A stretch of 64,000 nucleotides of DNA from Cupriavidus sp. 2SB (lineage in GTDB: Bacteria > Pseudomonadota > Gammaproteobacteria > Burkholderiales > Burkholderiaceae), in assembly GCF_005503625.1 (NCBI RefSeq), contig NZ_SCMX01000001.1:1-64000 (forward strand), read 5' to 3'. Of the stretch, positions 57,682-64,000 are shown one piece after another. The number at the start of each line of letters is the position of its first letter. Positions within the stretch are counted from its first letter, which is position 1. The notes below the pieces were generated by a model. That model searched no databases. It was not told the DNA's origin and saw only the letters and a program-made list of their open reading frames with translations. A program made the translations under genes and the position numbers.

Positions 57682-57766
57682 TTGCCAGGGTGGCCCGTGG
57701 TTCATCCTTGCTTCGCGTGCGTACGCATCCAGCCGCGCATCCAGCCGAATTCCAGGGGCCGCCGCC

Positions 57767-60415
57767 ATGCCTTCATTGCCGACCGAACCCGCCATCGCGC
57801 CGCCGGAAACCTCCGGCGCGGACGACTCGCGTGGAGCGCCGGCAACGAAGGCTTCATCTGTTTTGGGCGGCGCATCCGCCACTTCGGTGGCGCCTGGTAC
57901 GCCGTCTCCAGAGGCCGTTCCGGTCTCTCCCTCCTTGACTGCCGCACCGTCAGCTACCGTCCCAGGACGTAAGCGCTCCGGACAATCTCCTTCTGTGACT
58001 GCCCGAACTGGTGCTCCCAATCTTCCCGATCCGCTCGGCGACAACGTCGTCGGGGAACGTGCCGTTGTCCCGCCGATGCAGCAGGGCAAGTCGCGTGCTG
58101 CACTGGCGAATGATCTGGTAGCGGAGCCCGTGGCCGGTACCGTGCCTGCGCCGCCGGGTGGTGATCTGTTCATCGACGCGGTGCTGGCGCAGTCATACCG
58201 GCACTTCTTCGGGCCGACCTCGCAGCCGGCGGTGCCGCCGCGCCAGCAGGTTATCTCCATCACGCGCCTGATGGAGAAGCTGGCCTATCTGAAGCCGGCT
58301 GACCAGACATTAGTGCGCGAGGCGTTCCAGTTCTCGGACGAGGCGCATCTCGGACAGTACCGGCAGAGCGGCGAGCCGTACATTACGCATCCGGTTGCCG
58401 TGGCGGAGTTGTGCGCGGACTGGAAGCTCGATGTGCAATCCATCATGGCGGCATTGCTGCATGACGTGATGGAAGATCAGGGCATCACGAAGAGCGAACT
58501 GGCCGAGAAATTCGGTCCGAAGGTCGCCGAACTCGTCGATGGTCTGACCAAGCTGGACAAGCTCGAATTCCAGAGCCGCGAGCAGGCGCAGGCGGAGAGC
58601 TTCCGCAAGATGCTGCTGGCGATGGCGCGCGATGTGCGGGTGATCCTGGTCAAGCTGGCTGATCGCACGCACAACATGCGCACGCTCGATTTCGTGCCGC
58701 CCGAGAAGCGGCGCCGGATCGCGCTGGAAACAATGGAGATCTATGCGCCGATCGCGCACCGGCTGGGTCTCAACACGATCTACCGCGAACTGCAGGAGTT
58801 GTCGTTCAAGGTAGGCTCGCCGTTCCGTTATGCCACGCTGGAGAAAGCCGTCAAGGCCGCGCGCGGCAATCGGCGCGAAGTGGTGAAGCGGATTCTCGAA
58901 GCCGCGCAGGCGTCGCTGGCGCAGGCGGGCATCGTGGCCGAACTCTCGGGGCGCGAGAAGACGCTGTACAGCATCTATCGCAAGATGCACGACAAGCAGT
59001 TGTCGTTCTCGCAAGTGCTTGATGTCTATGGTTTCCGCGTGGTCGTGGAAACGCAGATGCACTGCTACATGGCAATGGGCGCGCTGCACGGCTTGTACAA
59101 GCCTATGCCTGGCAAGTTCAAGGACTACATCGCGATTCCGAAGATCAACGGCTATCAGTCGCTGCATACGACTCTGGTGGGACCGTTCGGCACGCCGGTG
59201 GAGTTCCAGATCCGTACACGCGGGATGCACCAGATCGCCGAGGCCGGCGTGGCTGCGCACTGGATGTACAAGCACCAGGCCGACCACGCCAACGATATCC
59301 AGCATCAGGCCCACCAGTGGCTGCAGTCGCTGCTCGATATCCAGAGTCAGACTGGTGATTCGCAGGAGTTCCTGGAGCACGTCAAGATCGACCTGTTCCC
59401 GGATGCCGTCTATGTCTTCACGCCGAAGGGCCATATCCGTGCGCTGCCGCGTGGTGCCACGGCGCTGGACTTTGCGTACGCGGTGCACAGCGACCTGGGT
59501 AACCAGTGCGTTGCGGTCAAGATCAACAACGAAATGCTGCCGCTGCGCACGGAGCTCAAGAGTGGCGATATCGTCGAGGTGGTCACAGCGCCATACTCGA
59601 AGCCGAATCCTGCTTGGCTGGCCTTCGTGCGCACCGGCAAGGCGCGTGCGGCGATTCGCCATTTCCTGAAGACGACGAAGCTCGACGAGGCCATCCAGCT
59701 TGGCGAGCGCCTGCTGGACCAGTCCGCGCGCCAGCTTGGTATCGAACTCAAGGCGGTGCCGCAGTCGGTGTGGGAGCGGATGATCCAGTGGACCGGCAAC
59801 AAGGCGCGCGAAGATATCTTCGCGGACCTGGCGCTGGGCCGGCGCGTGCCTGCAGTTGTGGCGCGCCGCATGGAAATCCTGCTGCAGGAACTCTCCGGCG
59901 ATGTCGACAGCGCGCTGCTGGCGGCCGTGCAGACGTTTGCTGGCGAGGAAGCCCCGGCGGTGCCGATCACCGGCGACGAGGGTATGTCGATGATCTTCTC
60001 GGCATGCTGCCGTCCGATCCCTGGCGACTCCATCGTTGGTTATCTGGGCAAGGGCGAAGGGCTGCAGATCCACGTACAGGACTGCAAGGTGGCCAAGCGC
60101 CTGCACAGCAAGGACCCCGAGCACTGGATCGAGGTAATGTGGGCCAAGAAGACGACGCGTGCGTTCGACGTGTCGATCAAGATCATGGTCCACAACGTCA
60201 AGGGTATCGTCGCACGCGTGGCGGCGGACCTGACCTCTGCCGACGCCAATGTGGCGCACGTGGCGATGGAACAGCAGCAGGGCGGCCATCAGGAGGCCAC
60301 CTATATGCAATTCGTGATCCAGGTGCAGAACCGCCTGCATCTCGCCAACGTCATGCGGGCACTGCGTCGCAATCCGGACGTCATCCGTATCTTCCGCGAC
60401 CGGAACGACGGCTGA
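57767..60415 (+). CDS. spoT: Bifunctional (p)ppGpp synthetase/hydrolase SpoT
   Basis: An 882-residue RelA/SpoT homolog. Hydrolase HD motif HDVMED at 232-237 is intact, so hydrolysis is likely; synthetase region with YGFRVVVE and YIAIPKINGYQSLHTT follows; then TGS (VFTPKGHIRALPRGATALDFAYAVH), zinc-finger/CC region (ACCRPIPGD) and a C-terminal ACT domain. The first ~165 residues are Pro/Ala/Ser-rich and have no counterpart in E. coli SpoT. AGGGG precedes the ATG at 57767, but an internal start near Met104 or Met169 cannot be excluded. It ends 3 bases from convergent greB. Confidence 0.93.
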   Translation: MPSLPTEPAIAPPETSGADDSRGAPATKASSVLGGASATSVAPGTPSPEAVPVSPSLTAAPSATVPGRKRSGQSPSVTARTGAPNLPDPLGDNVVGERAVVPPMQQGKSRAALANDLVAEPVAGTVPAPPGGDLFIDAVLAQSYRHFFGPTSQPAVPPRQQVISITRLMEKLAYLKPADQTLVREAFQFSDEAHLGQYRQSGEPYITHPVAVAELCADWKLDVQSIMAALLHDVMEDQGITKSELAEKFGPKVAELVDGLTKLDKLEFQSREQAQAESFRKMLLAMARDVRVILVKLADRTHNMRTLDFVPPEKRRRIALETMEIYAPIAHRLGLNTIYRELQELSFKVGSPFRYATLEKAVKAARGNRREVVKRILEAAQASLAQAGIVAELSGREKTLYSIYRKMHDKQLSFSQVLDVYGFRVVVETQMHCYMAMGALHGLYKPMPGKFKDYIAIPKINGYQSLHTTLVGPFGTPVEFQIRTRGMHQIAEAGVAAHWMYKHQADHANDIQHQAHQWLQSLLDIQSQTGDSQEFLEHVKIDLFPDAVYVFTPKGHIRALPRGATALDFAYAVHSDLGNQCVAVKINNEMLPLRTELKSGDIVEVVTAPYSKPNPAWLAFVRTGKARAAIRHFLKTTKLDEAIQLGERLLDQSARQLGIELKAVPQSVWERMIQWTGNKAREDIFADLALGRRVPAVVARRMEILLQELSGDVDSALLAAVQTFAGEEAPAVPITGDEGMSMIFSACCRPIPGDSIVGYLGKGEGLQIHVQDCKVAKRLHSKDPEHWIEVMWAKKTTRAFDVSIKIMVHNVKGIVARVAADLTSADANVAHVAMEQQQGGHQEATYMQFVIQVQNRLHLANVMRALRRNPDVIRIFRDRNDG

Positions 60416-60418
60416 CCG

Positions 60419-60991
60419 CTATCCTTCGGCTGTGCCTTTCGCGGGGTAGCGCACTTCCAGGATATCGATCTGTTCAACGCCGACCGGCGTGCGTAGTGGC
60501 ACCGTGTCCCCTTCGCGCGCCTTGATCAGTGCCTTGGCGATCGGTGAGATCCAGCTTACGTGATTGCTGTCGAGATCGACCTCGTCCATGCCGACGATGG
60601 TGATGGTCGTTTCTTCGCCCGACTGGTTCGCGTAAGTGACCGTGGCACCGAAGAAGATCTGGTCATTGTCGCCCTGCAGCGAGGGATCGACGACTTCGGC
60701 CTTGTCCAGCCGGCGTGTAAGGAAGCGGATGCGTCGGTCGATTTCGCGCAGGCGCTTCTTGCCGTAGAGATAGTCGCCATTCTCGGAGCGGTCGCCGTTC
60801 GATGCTGCCCACGACACGATCTGCACGACGTCAGGGCGATCCACATCGATCAGGTGCATCAGCTCATCGCGCAGCCGTTGATAGCCAGTCGCGGTGATGT
60901 AGTTCTTGGTGCCGGCAGGCAGCGGTGTGGCGCCTTCGGGAAGATCATCGTCGTCATCGTTGGACGACTCTTTGACAAATGCCTTGTTCAT
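60419..60991 (-). CDS. greB: Transcription elongation factor GreB
   Basis: A 190-residue Gre factor. The N-terminal coiled coil carries NGDRSENGDYLYGKKRLREID, whose acidic tip residues stimulate RNA cleavage by RNA polymerase; the C-terminal domain has GATVTYAN and ISPIAKALIKAREGD. An acidic run (DDDDD) near residue 14 is unusual. The ATG at 60991 is preferred over a GTG at 61003. Convergent with spoT. Confidence 0.93.
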   Translation of the reverse strand: MNKAFVKESSNDDDDDLPEGATPLPAGTKNYITATGYQRLRDELMHLIDVDRPDVVQIVSWAASNGDRSENGDYLYGKKRLREIDRRIRFLTRRLDKAEVVDPSLQGDNDQIFFGATVTYANQSGEETTITIVGMDEVDLDSNHVSWISPIAKALIKAREGDTVPLRTPVGVEQIDILEVRYPAKGTAEG

Positions 60992-61073
60992 GGTCCGGAT
61001 CACTTCATCGGGCTCTCATTATAGGAAGTTGCTCGCGCCGGACGCCTCGGAAGAAAAAATGCGCGCAAGGGGT

Positions 61074-61101
61074 TTCACAAAACTGAAAACTTCTATACAA
61101 T
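61074..61101 (+). promoter_or_regulatory. Promoter of tRNA-Arg
   Basis: -35 TTCACA (61074-61079) and -10 TACAAT (61096-61101), each 5/6, with a 16-base spacer. Transcription would start about 8 bases before the tRNA. Confidence 0.65.
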
Positions 61102-61115
61102 CTCTTTTCTCGGTT

Positions 61116-61192
61116 GCGGCTGTAGCTCAGTTGGATAGAGTACTTGGCTACGAACCAAGGGGTCGTGGGTTCGAATCCTGCCAGCCGCGCCA
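61116..61192 (+). tRNA. tRNA-Arg(ACG)
   Basis: A 77-base tRNA with encoded CCA. Acceptor GCGGCTG pairs with CAGCCGC; anticodon ACG at 61150-61152 in the loop CTACGAA; T-loop GTTCGAATC. The A34 is normally edited to inosine by TadA to read CGU, CGC and CGA. Confidence 0.96.
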
Positions 61193-61205
61193 ACCAATAC
61201 GTGAG

Positions 61206-61234
61206 AAGGGCTTCCAGAAATGGAAGCCCTTTTT
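61206..61234 (+). terminator. Rho-independent terminator after tRNA-Arg
   Basis: GGGCTTCCA/TGGAAGCCC stem with a GAAA tetraloop and a T-run, 15 bases after the tRNA. Confidence 0.88.
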
Positions 61235-61329
61235 GCATTGGGCGCTCGGGATTTGTTTTGTGTCGAGTCGGGAACGGCGCCGCGTTGCAAGGCTCGAACC
61301 CTTATCGACAACCCATCGAGGGGACGCAC

Positions 61330-61608
61330 ATGCAGCAAGAAGAGTGGCGCGTGGAAGGCTATCGCGGCATGGATGCATACGTTCTGGTGACATCGCATCG
61401 CGATGCCGTGGCCGGCAGTGTTGGCGATACACAGACCTGGGGCTACGAAGTGCGCGTGGGCCAGGAGGGTGCGGATCCTGCCGATGCAGGCGATACGGAA
61501 ATCCTGTCGAGCGGCGCGCATGTGTTTGCCACACGGCATGCGGCCGAGGTGGCTGCGTTTGCCGCGGCTTATGCGTGGATCGACAAGCTGCTGGGTGACG
61601 CTCGGTAG
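61330..61608 (+). CDS. Hypothetical protein, 92 residues
   Basis: Small cytoplasmic protein with an acidic middle (GQEGADPADAGDTE) and a helical end (RHAAEVAAFAAAYAWIDKLLG). No family recognised. GAGGGGA lies upstream of the ATG at 61330, and codon use is like the rest of the chromosome. The open frame extends back over the tRNA, so the internal ATG is the real start. Confidence 0.65.
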   Translation: MQQEEWRVEGYRGMDAYVLVTSHRDAVAGSVGDTQTWGYEVRVGQEGADPADAGDTEILSSGAHVFATRHAAEVAAFAAAYAWIDKLLGDAR

Positions 61609-61773
61609 ATAAGAGACTAAGTTCCTTGCGATGCGTGCAACGGTCCATATCGACGCGAAAAGGCTGTCATCAAGGTCGATTTGATCGAGATCATTTTTGG
61701 TTTGGGGTATCACTCCTAGTCTGCAGATAAGGCGCGCCGCGGTGCGTGCCAGCTGCAGAAAACAGGAGGTGCG

Positions 61774-62019
61774 ATGCCCGAGTACGAAGGCTTCAGGATC
61801 GTCTATGAAGTGCTTGCCATGCCCAAGGATAAGTGGGCGATCATGATCGAAATTATTCGGCGGCACGGTGGTGAGGTCTTGATGGCGCGACACAATCCAT
61901 TTCCACGTCAGCCGTTCGATACAAAGCTAGAGGCGCTGGAACATGTCAATCGATACGTGTCGGAGACCGTAGCGCGTCTCGAAGGTGAGGCGGAAAATGA
62001 TCGACGGCGCCGTGCGTAA
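61774..62019 (+). CDS. Hypothetical protein, 81 residues
   Basis: Small soluble protein MPEYEGFRIVYEVLAMPKDKWAIMIEIIRRH with a strong AGGAGGTG ribosome site and its own terminator. Predicted beta strands then a helix; the C-terminus is very basic (NDRRRRA). No family recognised with confidence. It follows the 92-residue gene by 165 bases and may be a separate unit. Confidence 0.68.
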   Translation: MPEYEGFRIVYEVLAMPKDKWAIMIEIIRRHGGEVLMARHNPFPRQPFDTKLEALEHVNRYVSETVARLEGEAENDRRRRA

Positions 62020-62034
62020 CGCCCGGCCTCATTG

Positions 62035-62066
62035 AAAAAGCCTCAGGCATGCCTGAGGCTTTTTTC
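62035..62066 (+). terminator. Rho-independent terminator
   Basis: AGCCTCAGGC/GCCTGAGGCT palindrome flanked by A- and T-runs, just after the 81-residue gene. Confidence 0.88.
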
Positions 62067-62085
62067 ATTTTGGTGCATGAAGTGC

Positions 62086-62114
62086 TTGCCAGATCCGTCA
62101 CATTACTGCATAAT
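62086..62114 (+). promoter_or_regulatory. Promoter of initiator tRNA
   Basis: -35 TTGCCA (62086-62091) and -10 CATAAT (62109-62114), each 5/6, with a 17-base spacer, ending 13 bases before the tRNA. Confidence 0.7.
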
Positions 62115-62127
62115 CTTTTTTCTCAGA

Positions 62128-62204
<77 letters not shown>

Positions 62205-62326
62205 GTACCTTGTATTGGAACCCCTGAGAGTCTCGGCAGTCATCGAGTAGTTTCCCAGCAGTTCCCAGGCCGTTCGGCCAACCTTCTCAAACTTCGATCA
62301 GTACCGCTTCAGCGCACAGAGTGTCG

Positions 62327-62590
62327 TCACGCTTTCAGCAATGATGCAGCTTGTGCGAACGTATCGCGCACCTGTGGCTGACCTTCGCGTTCCGCTGCCT
62401 CGGCGCGATCCTTCAGGCGCGATGCCAGCACGGCAAGATTGCCGCCGCTGCCACATTGTTGCGCGGCGTCCTTCATCAGTTGCTTGAGTTCCTGGTCGAT
62501 GTCGGCGCCATCGAACGCGCTGACCGACAGCGCGGAAATGCGCTCCAGAAGATTGTTGACCAATGCTTCGTCGTGTTGCGGCTCGGGCAT
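62327..62590 (-). CDS. Hypothetical helical protein, 87 residues
   Basis: A small soluble, mostly helical acidic protein MPEPQHDEALVNNLLERISAL with AAQQCGSGG in a turn. AAGGAGA precedes the ATG at 62590. Unknown function. The open frame upstream would add over 140 residues but overlaps the next small gene and lacks family sense. Confidence 0.62.
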   Translation of the reverse strand: MPEPQHDEALVNNLLERISALSVSAFDGADIDQELKQLMKDAAQQCGSGGNLAVLASRLKDRAEAAEREGQPQVRDTFAQAASLLKA

Positions 62591-62637
62591 GGCGTCTCCT
62601 TGGCTGTCGAATATCAGGAATGCGGGAGCAACGGCGC

Positions 62638-62928
62638 TTAGTCGCGCCGCGACAATTGCGGTGGGATGGCTACGCGTCGTCGGGCCGGTTTCAGCGCGCG
62701 CTGCGGCCATAGTACGTAGTTGGTATGCGGATCCATCGGCTTGCCGAAGTAGGACACCCATACCTGGACGCCATGCTCCGTCTCGGACACGATGGCGGCA
62801 ACGGCACGCGCGGCGACGGACGGCGACTTCAGAAGATCTCCGAGCGCTTCCACGCCCTGGACCACATGGTGCTTCACCCCTCTGAACCACACGTATTGAC
62901 GCATGGCTGCAAGAAAACTCTTTGTCAT
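62638..62928 (-). CDS. Hypothetical protein, 96 residues
   Basis: A small, basic protein beginning MTKSFLAAMRQYVWFRGVKHH with VWVSYFGKPMDPHTNYVLWPQ in the middle and an Arg-rich C-terminus (KPARRRVAIPPQLSRRD). No domain recognised. 47 bases before the 87-residue gene on the same strand, so the two are probably co-transcribed. Confidence 0.6.
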   Translation of the reverse strand: MTKSFLAAMRQYVWFRGVKHHVVQGVEALGDLLKSPSVAARAVAAIVSETEHGVQVWVSYFGKPMDPHTNYVLWPQRALKPARRRVAIPPQLSRRD

Positions 62929-63179
62929 GATTGCTGTTCTTCTCGTTGGCAATGCGAAACAGAGACCACAGCTTACACGCTTGGGTGTGACGTTTTTGTA
63001 GGGAAGCGTCTGATATTTGTGGCATCGCATGTCATGGGCGCCGCGGCGGCGCAGAAAGTGCGCCAGCCGTTGCTGGAATGCTGTGTGAACCAGCAAATTG
63101 ACAATGTGACGCTGCTGTCTTAGCGTGGTTACATTGCTGCACAAATGTTGTCATTGGCTCGGTGAGCCGTGGAGGCATT

Positions 63180-64000
63180 GTGGAAACTCAAGCGGAGTTG
63201 CAGGAACGGCGCGAACGAGGCAGGGCTCTGCGGCAGATGGTGCCCCGGCGCGAACATGAAGTGATCGGCAACATCGATCGCGACCCCGTCGCGTTGCTCA
63301 AGCAGAGTAGCGAGGGGCGCGTGCCCAAGCTGATTCCGCTTCGATACGGGCGAATGATTGCGTCGCCCTTCACATTCTTCCGAGGCAGCGCGATTATCCA
63401 GGCACATGACCTGGCCGGCACCCGGCATTCAGGCGTGATCCACCAGATCTGCGGCGATTGCCACCTTTCGAACTTCGGTGGATTTGCTACACCCGAGCGT
63501 GCGCTGCTGTTCGACGTCAACGATTTCGATGAGACAAGTCCCGGCCCCTGGGAGTGGGATGTCAAGCGGCTGGTGGCGAGCTTCGTGGTTGCGGCCCGGC
63601 ATTTTCGGCACGGTTCAGTGGCTGCGGACGAGATGGTTCGTCATGTCGTCTCCAGTTATCGCGACCGTATGGCCGAATATGCGGAGATGGGTATCCTGGA
63701 TACCTGGTATGACCGCATCACATTCGAGCGGCTGCTCGACAATGCGTCGGACCCCGACGTTCAGAAGCGTATCCGTCGCGCCATGGATCGCGCTGCCGAG
63801 CGCACGCACGAGGCGTTATTGCCAAAGCTCGGCATACGAGAGGGTGAAGGCGACCGGTGGCGCATTCTTGATGCGCCACCGGCCATCTTCCATGTGCGCG
63901 GTGAGCAAACCTTGTTCGACCCCGACGATGACTGGCTCGGCGTCGATGATCCCGCCGCCATCGTCAACAAGTGTTTCGGTGACTACACGGCCACGCTGGC
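63180..64000 (+). CDS. DUF2252 domain protein, N-terminal part (cut by window end)
   Basis: 273 codons, still open at the window edge. RMIASPFTFFRGSA, CGDCHLSNFGGFATPE and VNDFDETSPGPWEWDVKRL define DUF2252, a family with a protein-kinase-like fold and unknown substrate. The start is GTG at 63180 with GGAGG four bases upstream. Divergent from the small protein pair at 62327-62928. Confidence 0.85.
   Translation, partial: METQAELQERRERGRALRQMVPRREHEVIGNIDRDPVALLKQSSEGRVPKLIPLRYGRMIASPFTFFRGSAIIQAHDLAGTRHSGVIHQICGDCHLSNFGGFATPERALLFDVNDFDETSPGPWEWDVKRLVASFVVAARHFRHGSVAADEMVRHVVSSYRDRMAEYAEMGILDTWYDRITFERLLDNASDPDVQKRIRRAMDRAAERTHEALLPKLGIREGEGDRWRILDAPPAIFHVRGEQTLFDPDDDWLGVDDPAAIVNKCFGDYTATL

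Noticed and set aside
58310..60340. A 676-residue minus-strand open frame
   Set aside because: Antisense to the catalytic domains of SpoT; composition is His/Arg/Gln-rich and no domain is visible.
62327..63025. A 232-residue version of the 87-residue minus-strand protein
   Set aside because: The extra N-terminal part overlaps another small gene and lacks a ribosome site, whereas AAGGAGA precedes the ATG at 62590.

Overview
This is a GC-rich chromosomal segment of a Burkholderiales bacterium, most like Cupriavidus or Ralstonia. That placement is inferred from protein style and gene order: hemW-rdgB-rph-phosphatase-kinase-yicC-gmk-rpoZ-spoT-greB, two Bug-type (TctC) binding proteins, and lipopolysaccharide genes beside msbA. 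It reads as mostly conserved chromosome with metabolic modules. I see no prophage, insertion sequence, CRISPR array or rRNA operon.

Layout. 1-2848: two lipopolysaccharide-type glycosyltransferases (the first cut by the window edge) and msbA. 2939-4233: an AhpD-like protein and a lipoprotein. 4399-17435: a carbon-phosphorus (C-P) lyase locus in three transcription units: leftward phnGHIJKLM; rightward phnF, a second phnM-like gene, a DUF1045 gene and phnN; leftward phnC, phnD, phnE and a PhnZ-like HD oxygenase. Each unit has a candidate Pho box upstream. 17467-27868: housekeeping genes rng, maf, rlmH, rsfS, nadD, hemF, purD and yebC, a HerA-like ATPase, a DUF3149 peptide and upp. 28026-31776: an orphan Bug protein, a DMT transporter gene broken by an amber codon, an atypical SDR, mgsA and a YkvA protein. 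31937-36762: a BMP-type nucleoside ABC importer. 37059-42257: a pirin and an OpuC/YehZ-type osmoprotectant ABC importer behind a long structured leader. 42375-47609: D-glucarate catabolism (semialdehyde dehydrogenase, FadR-type regulator, gudD, Bug protein). 47917-49727: a CsgG/DUF4810/GNA1162 lipoprotein trio. 49812-61003: tRNA-Ser, a glycine-zipper lipoprotein and the hemW-to-greB block, including a PP2C phosphatase/Ser-Thr kinase pair and bifunctional SpoT. 61116-64000: tRNA-Arg(ACG), initiator tRNA, four small unknown proteins and the start of a DUF2252 gene.

How it works together. The phn locus contains uptake (PhnCDE), the C-P lyase core (PhnGHIJ with the ATPases PhnK and PhnL), the triphosphate diphosphatase PhnM, ribose-bisphosphate kinase PhnN and regulator PhnF. 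It has no phnP. The DUF1045 protein carries two HxTL motifs of the 2H phosphoesterase fold and is a plausible replacement for the missing cyclic phosphodiesterase. The PhnZ-like protein keeps the di-iron and substrate residues of PhnZ but has no PhnY partner here. I regard this locus, with its matched Pho boxes, as the most interesting system in the window. Other points worth checking are a histone-H1-like repeat tail on RsfS, an SDR without its Tyr/Lys pair, the leader before the osmoprotectant operon, and a family of paired GC-rich hairpins at gene 3' ends.
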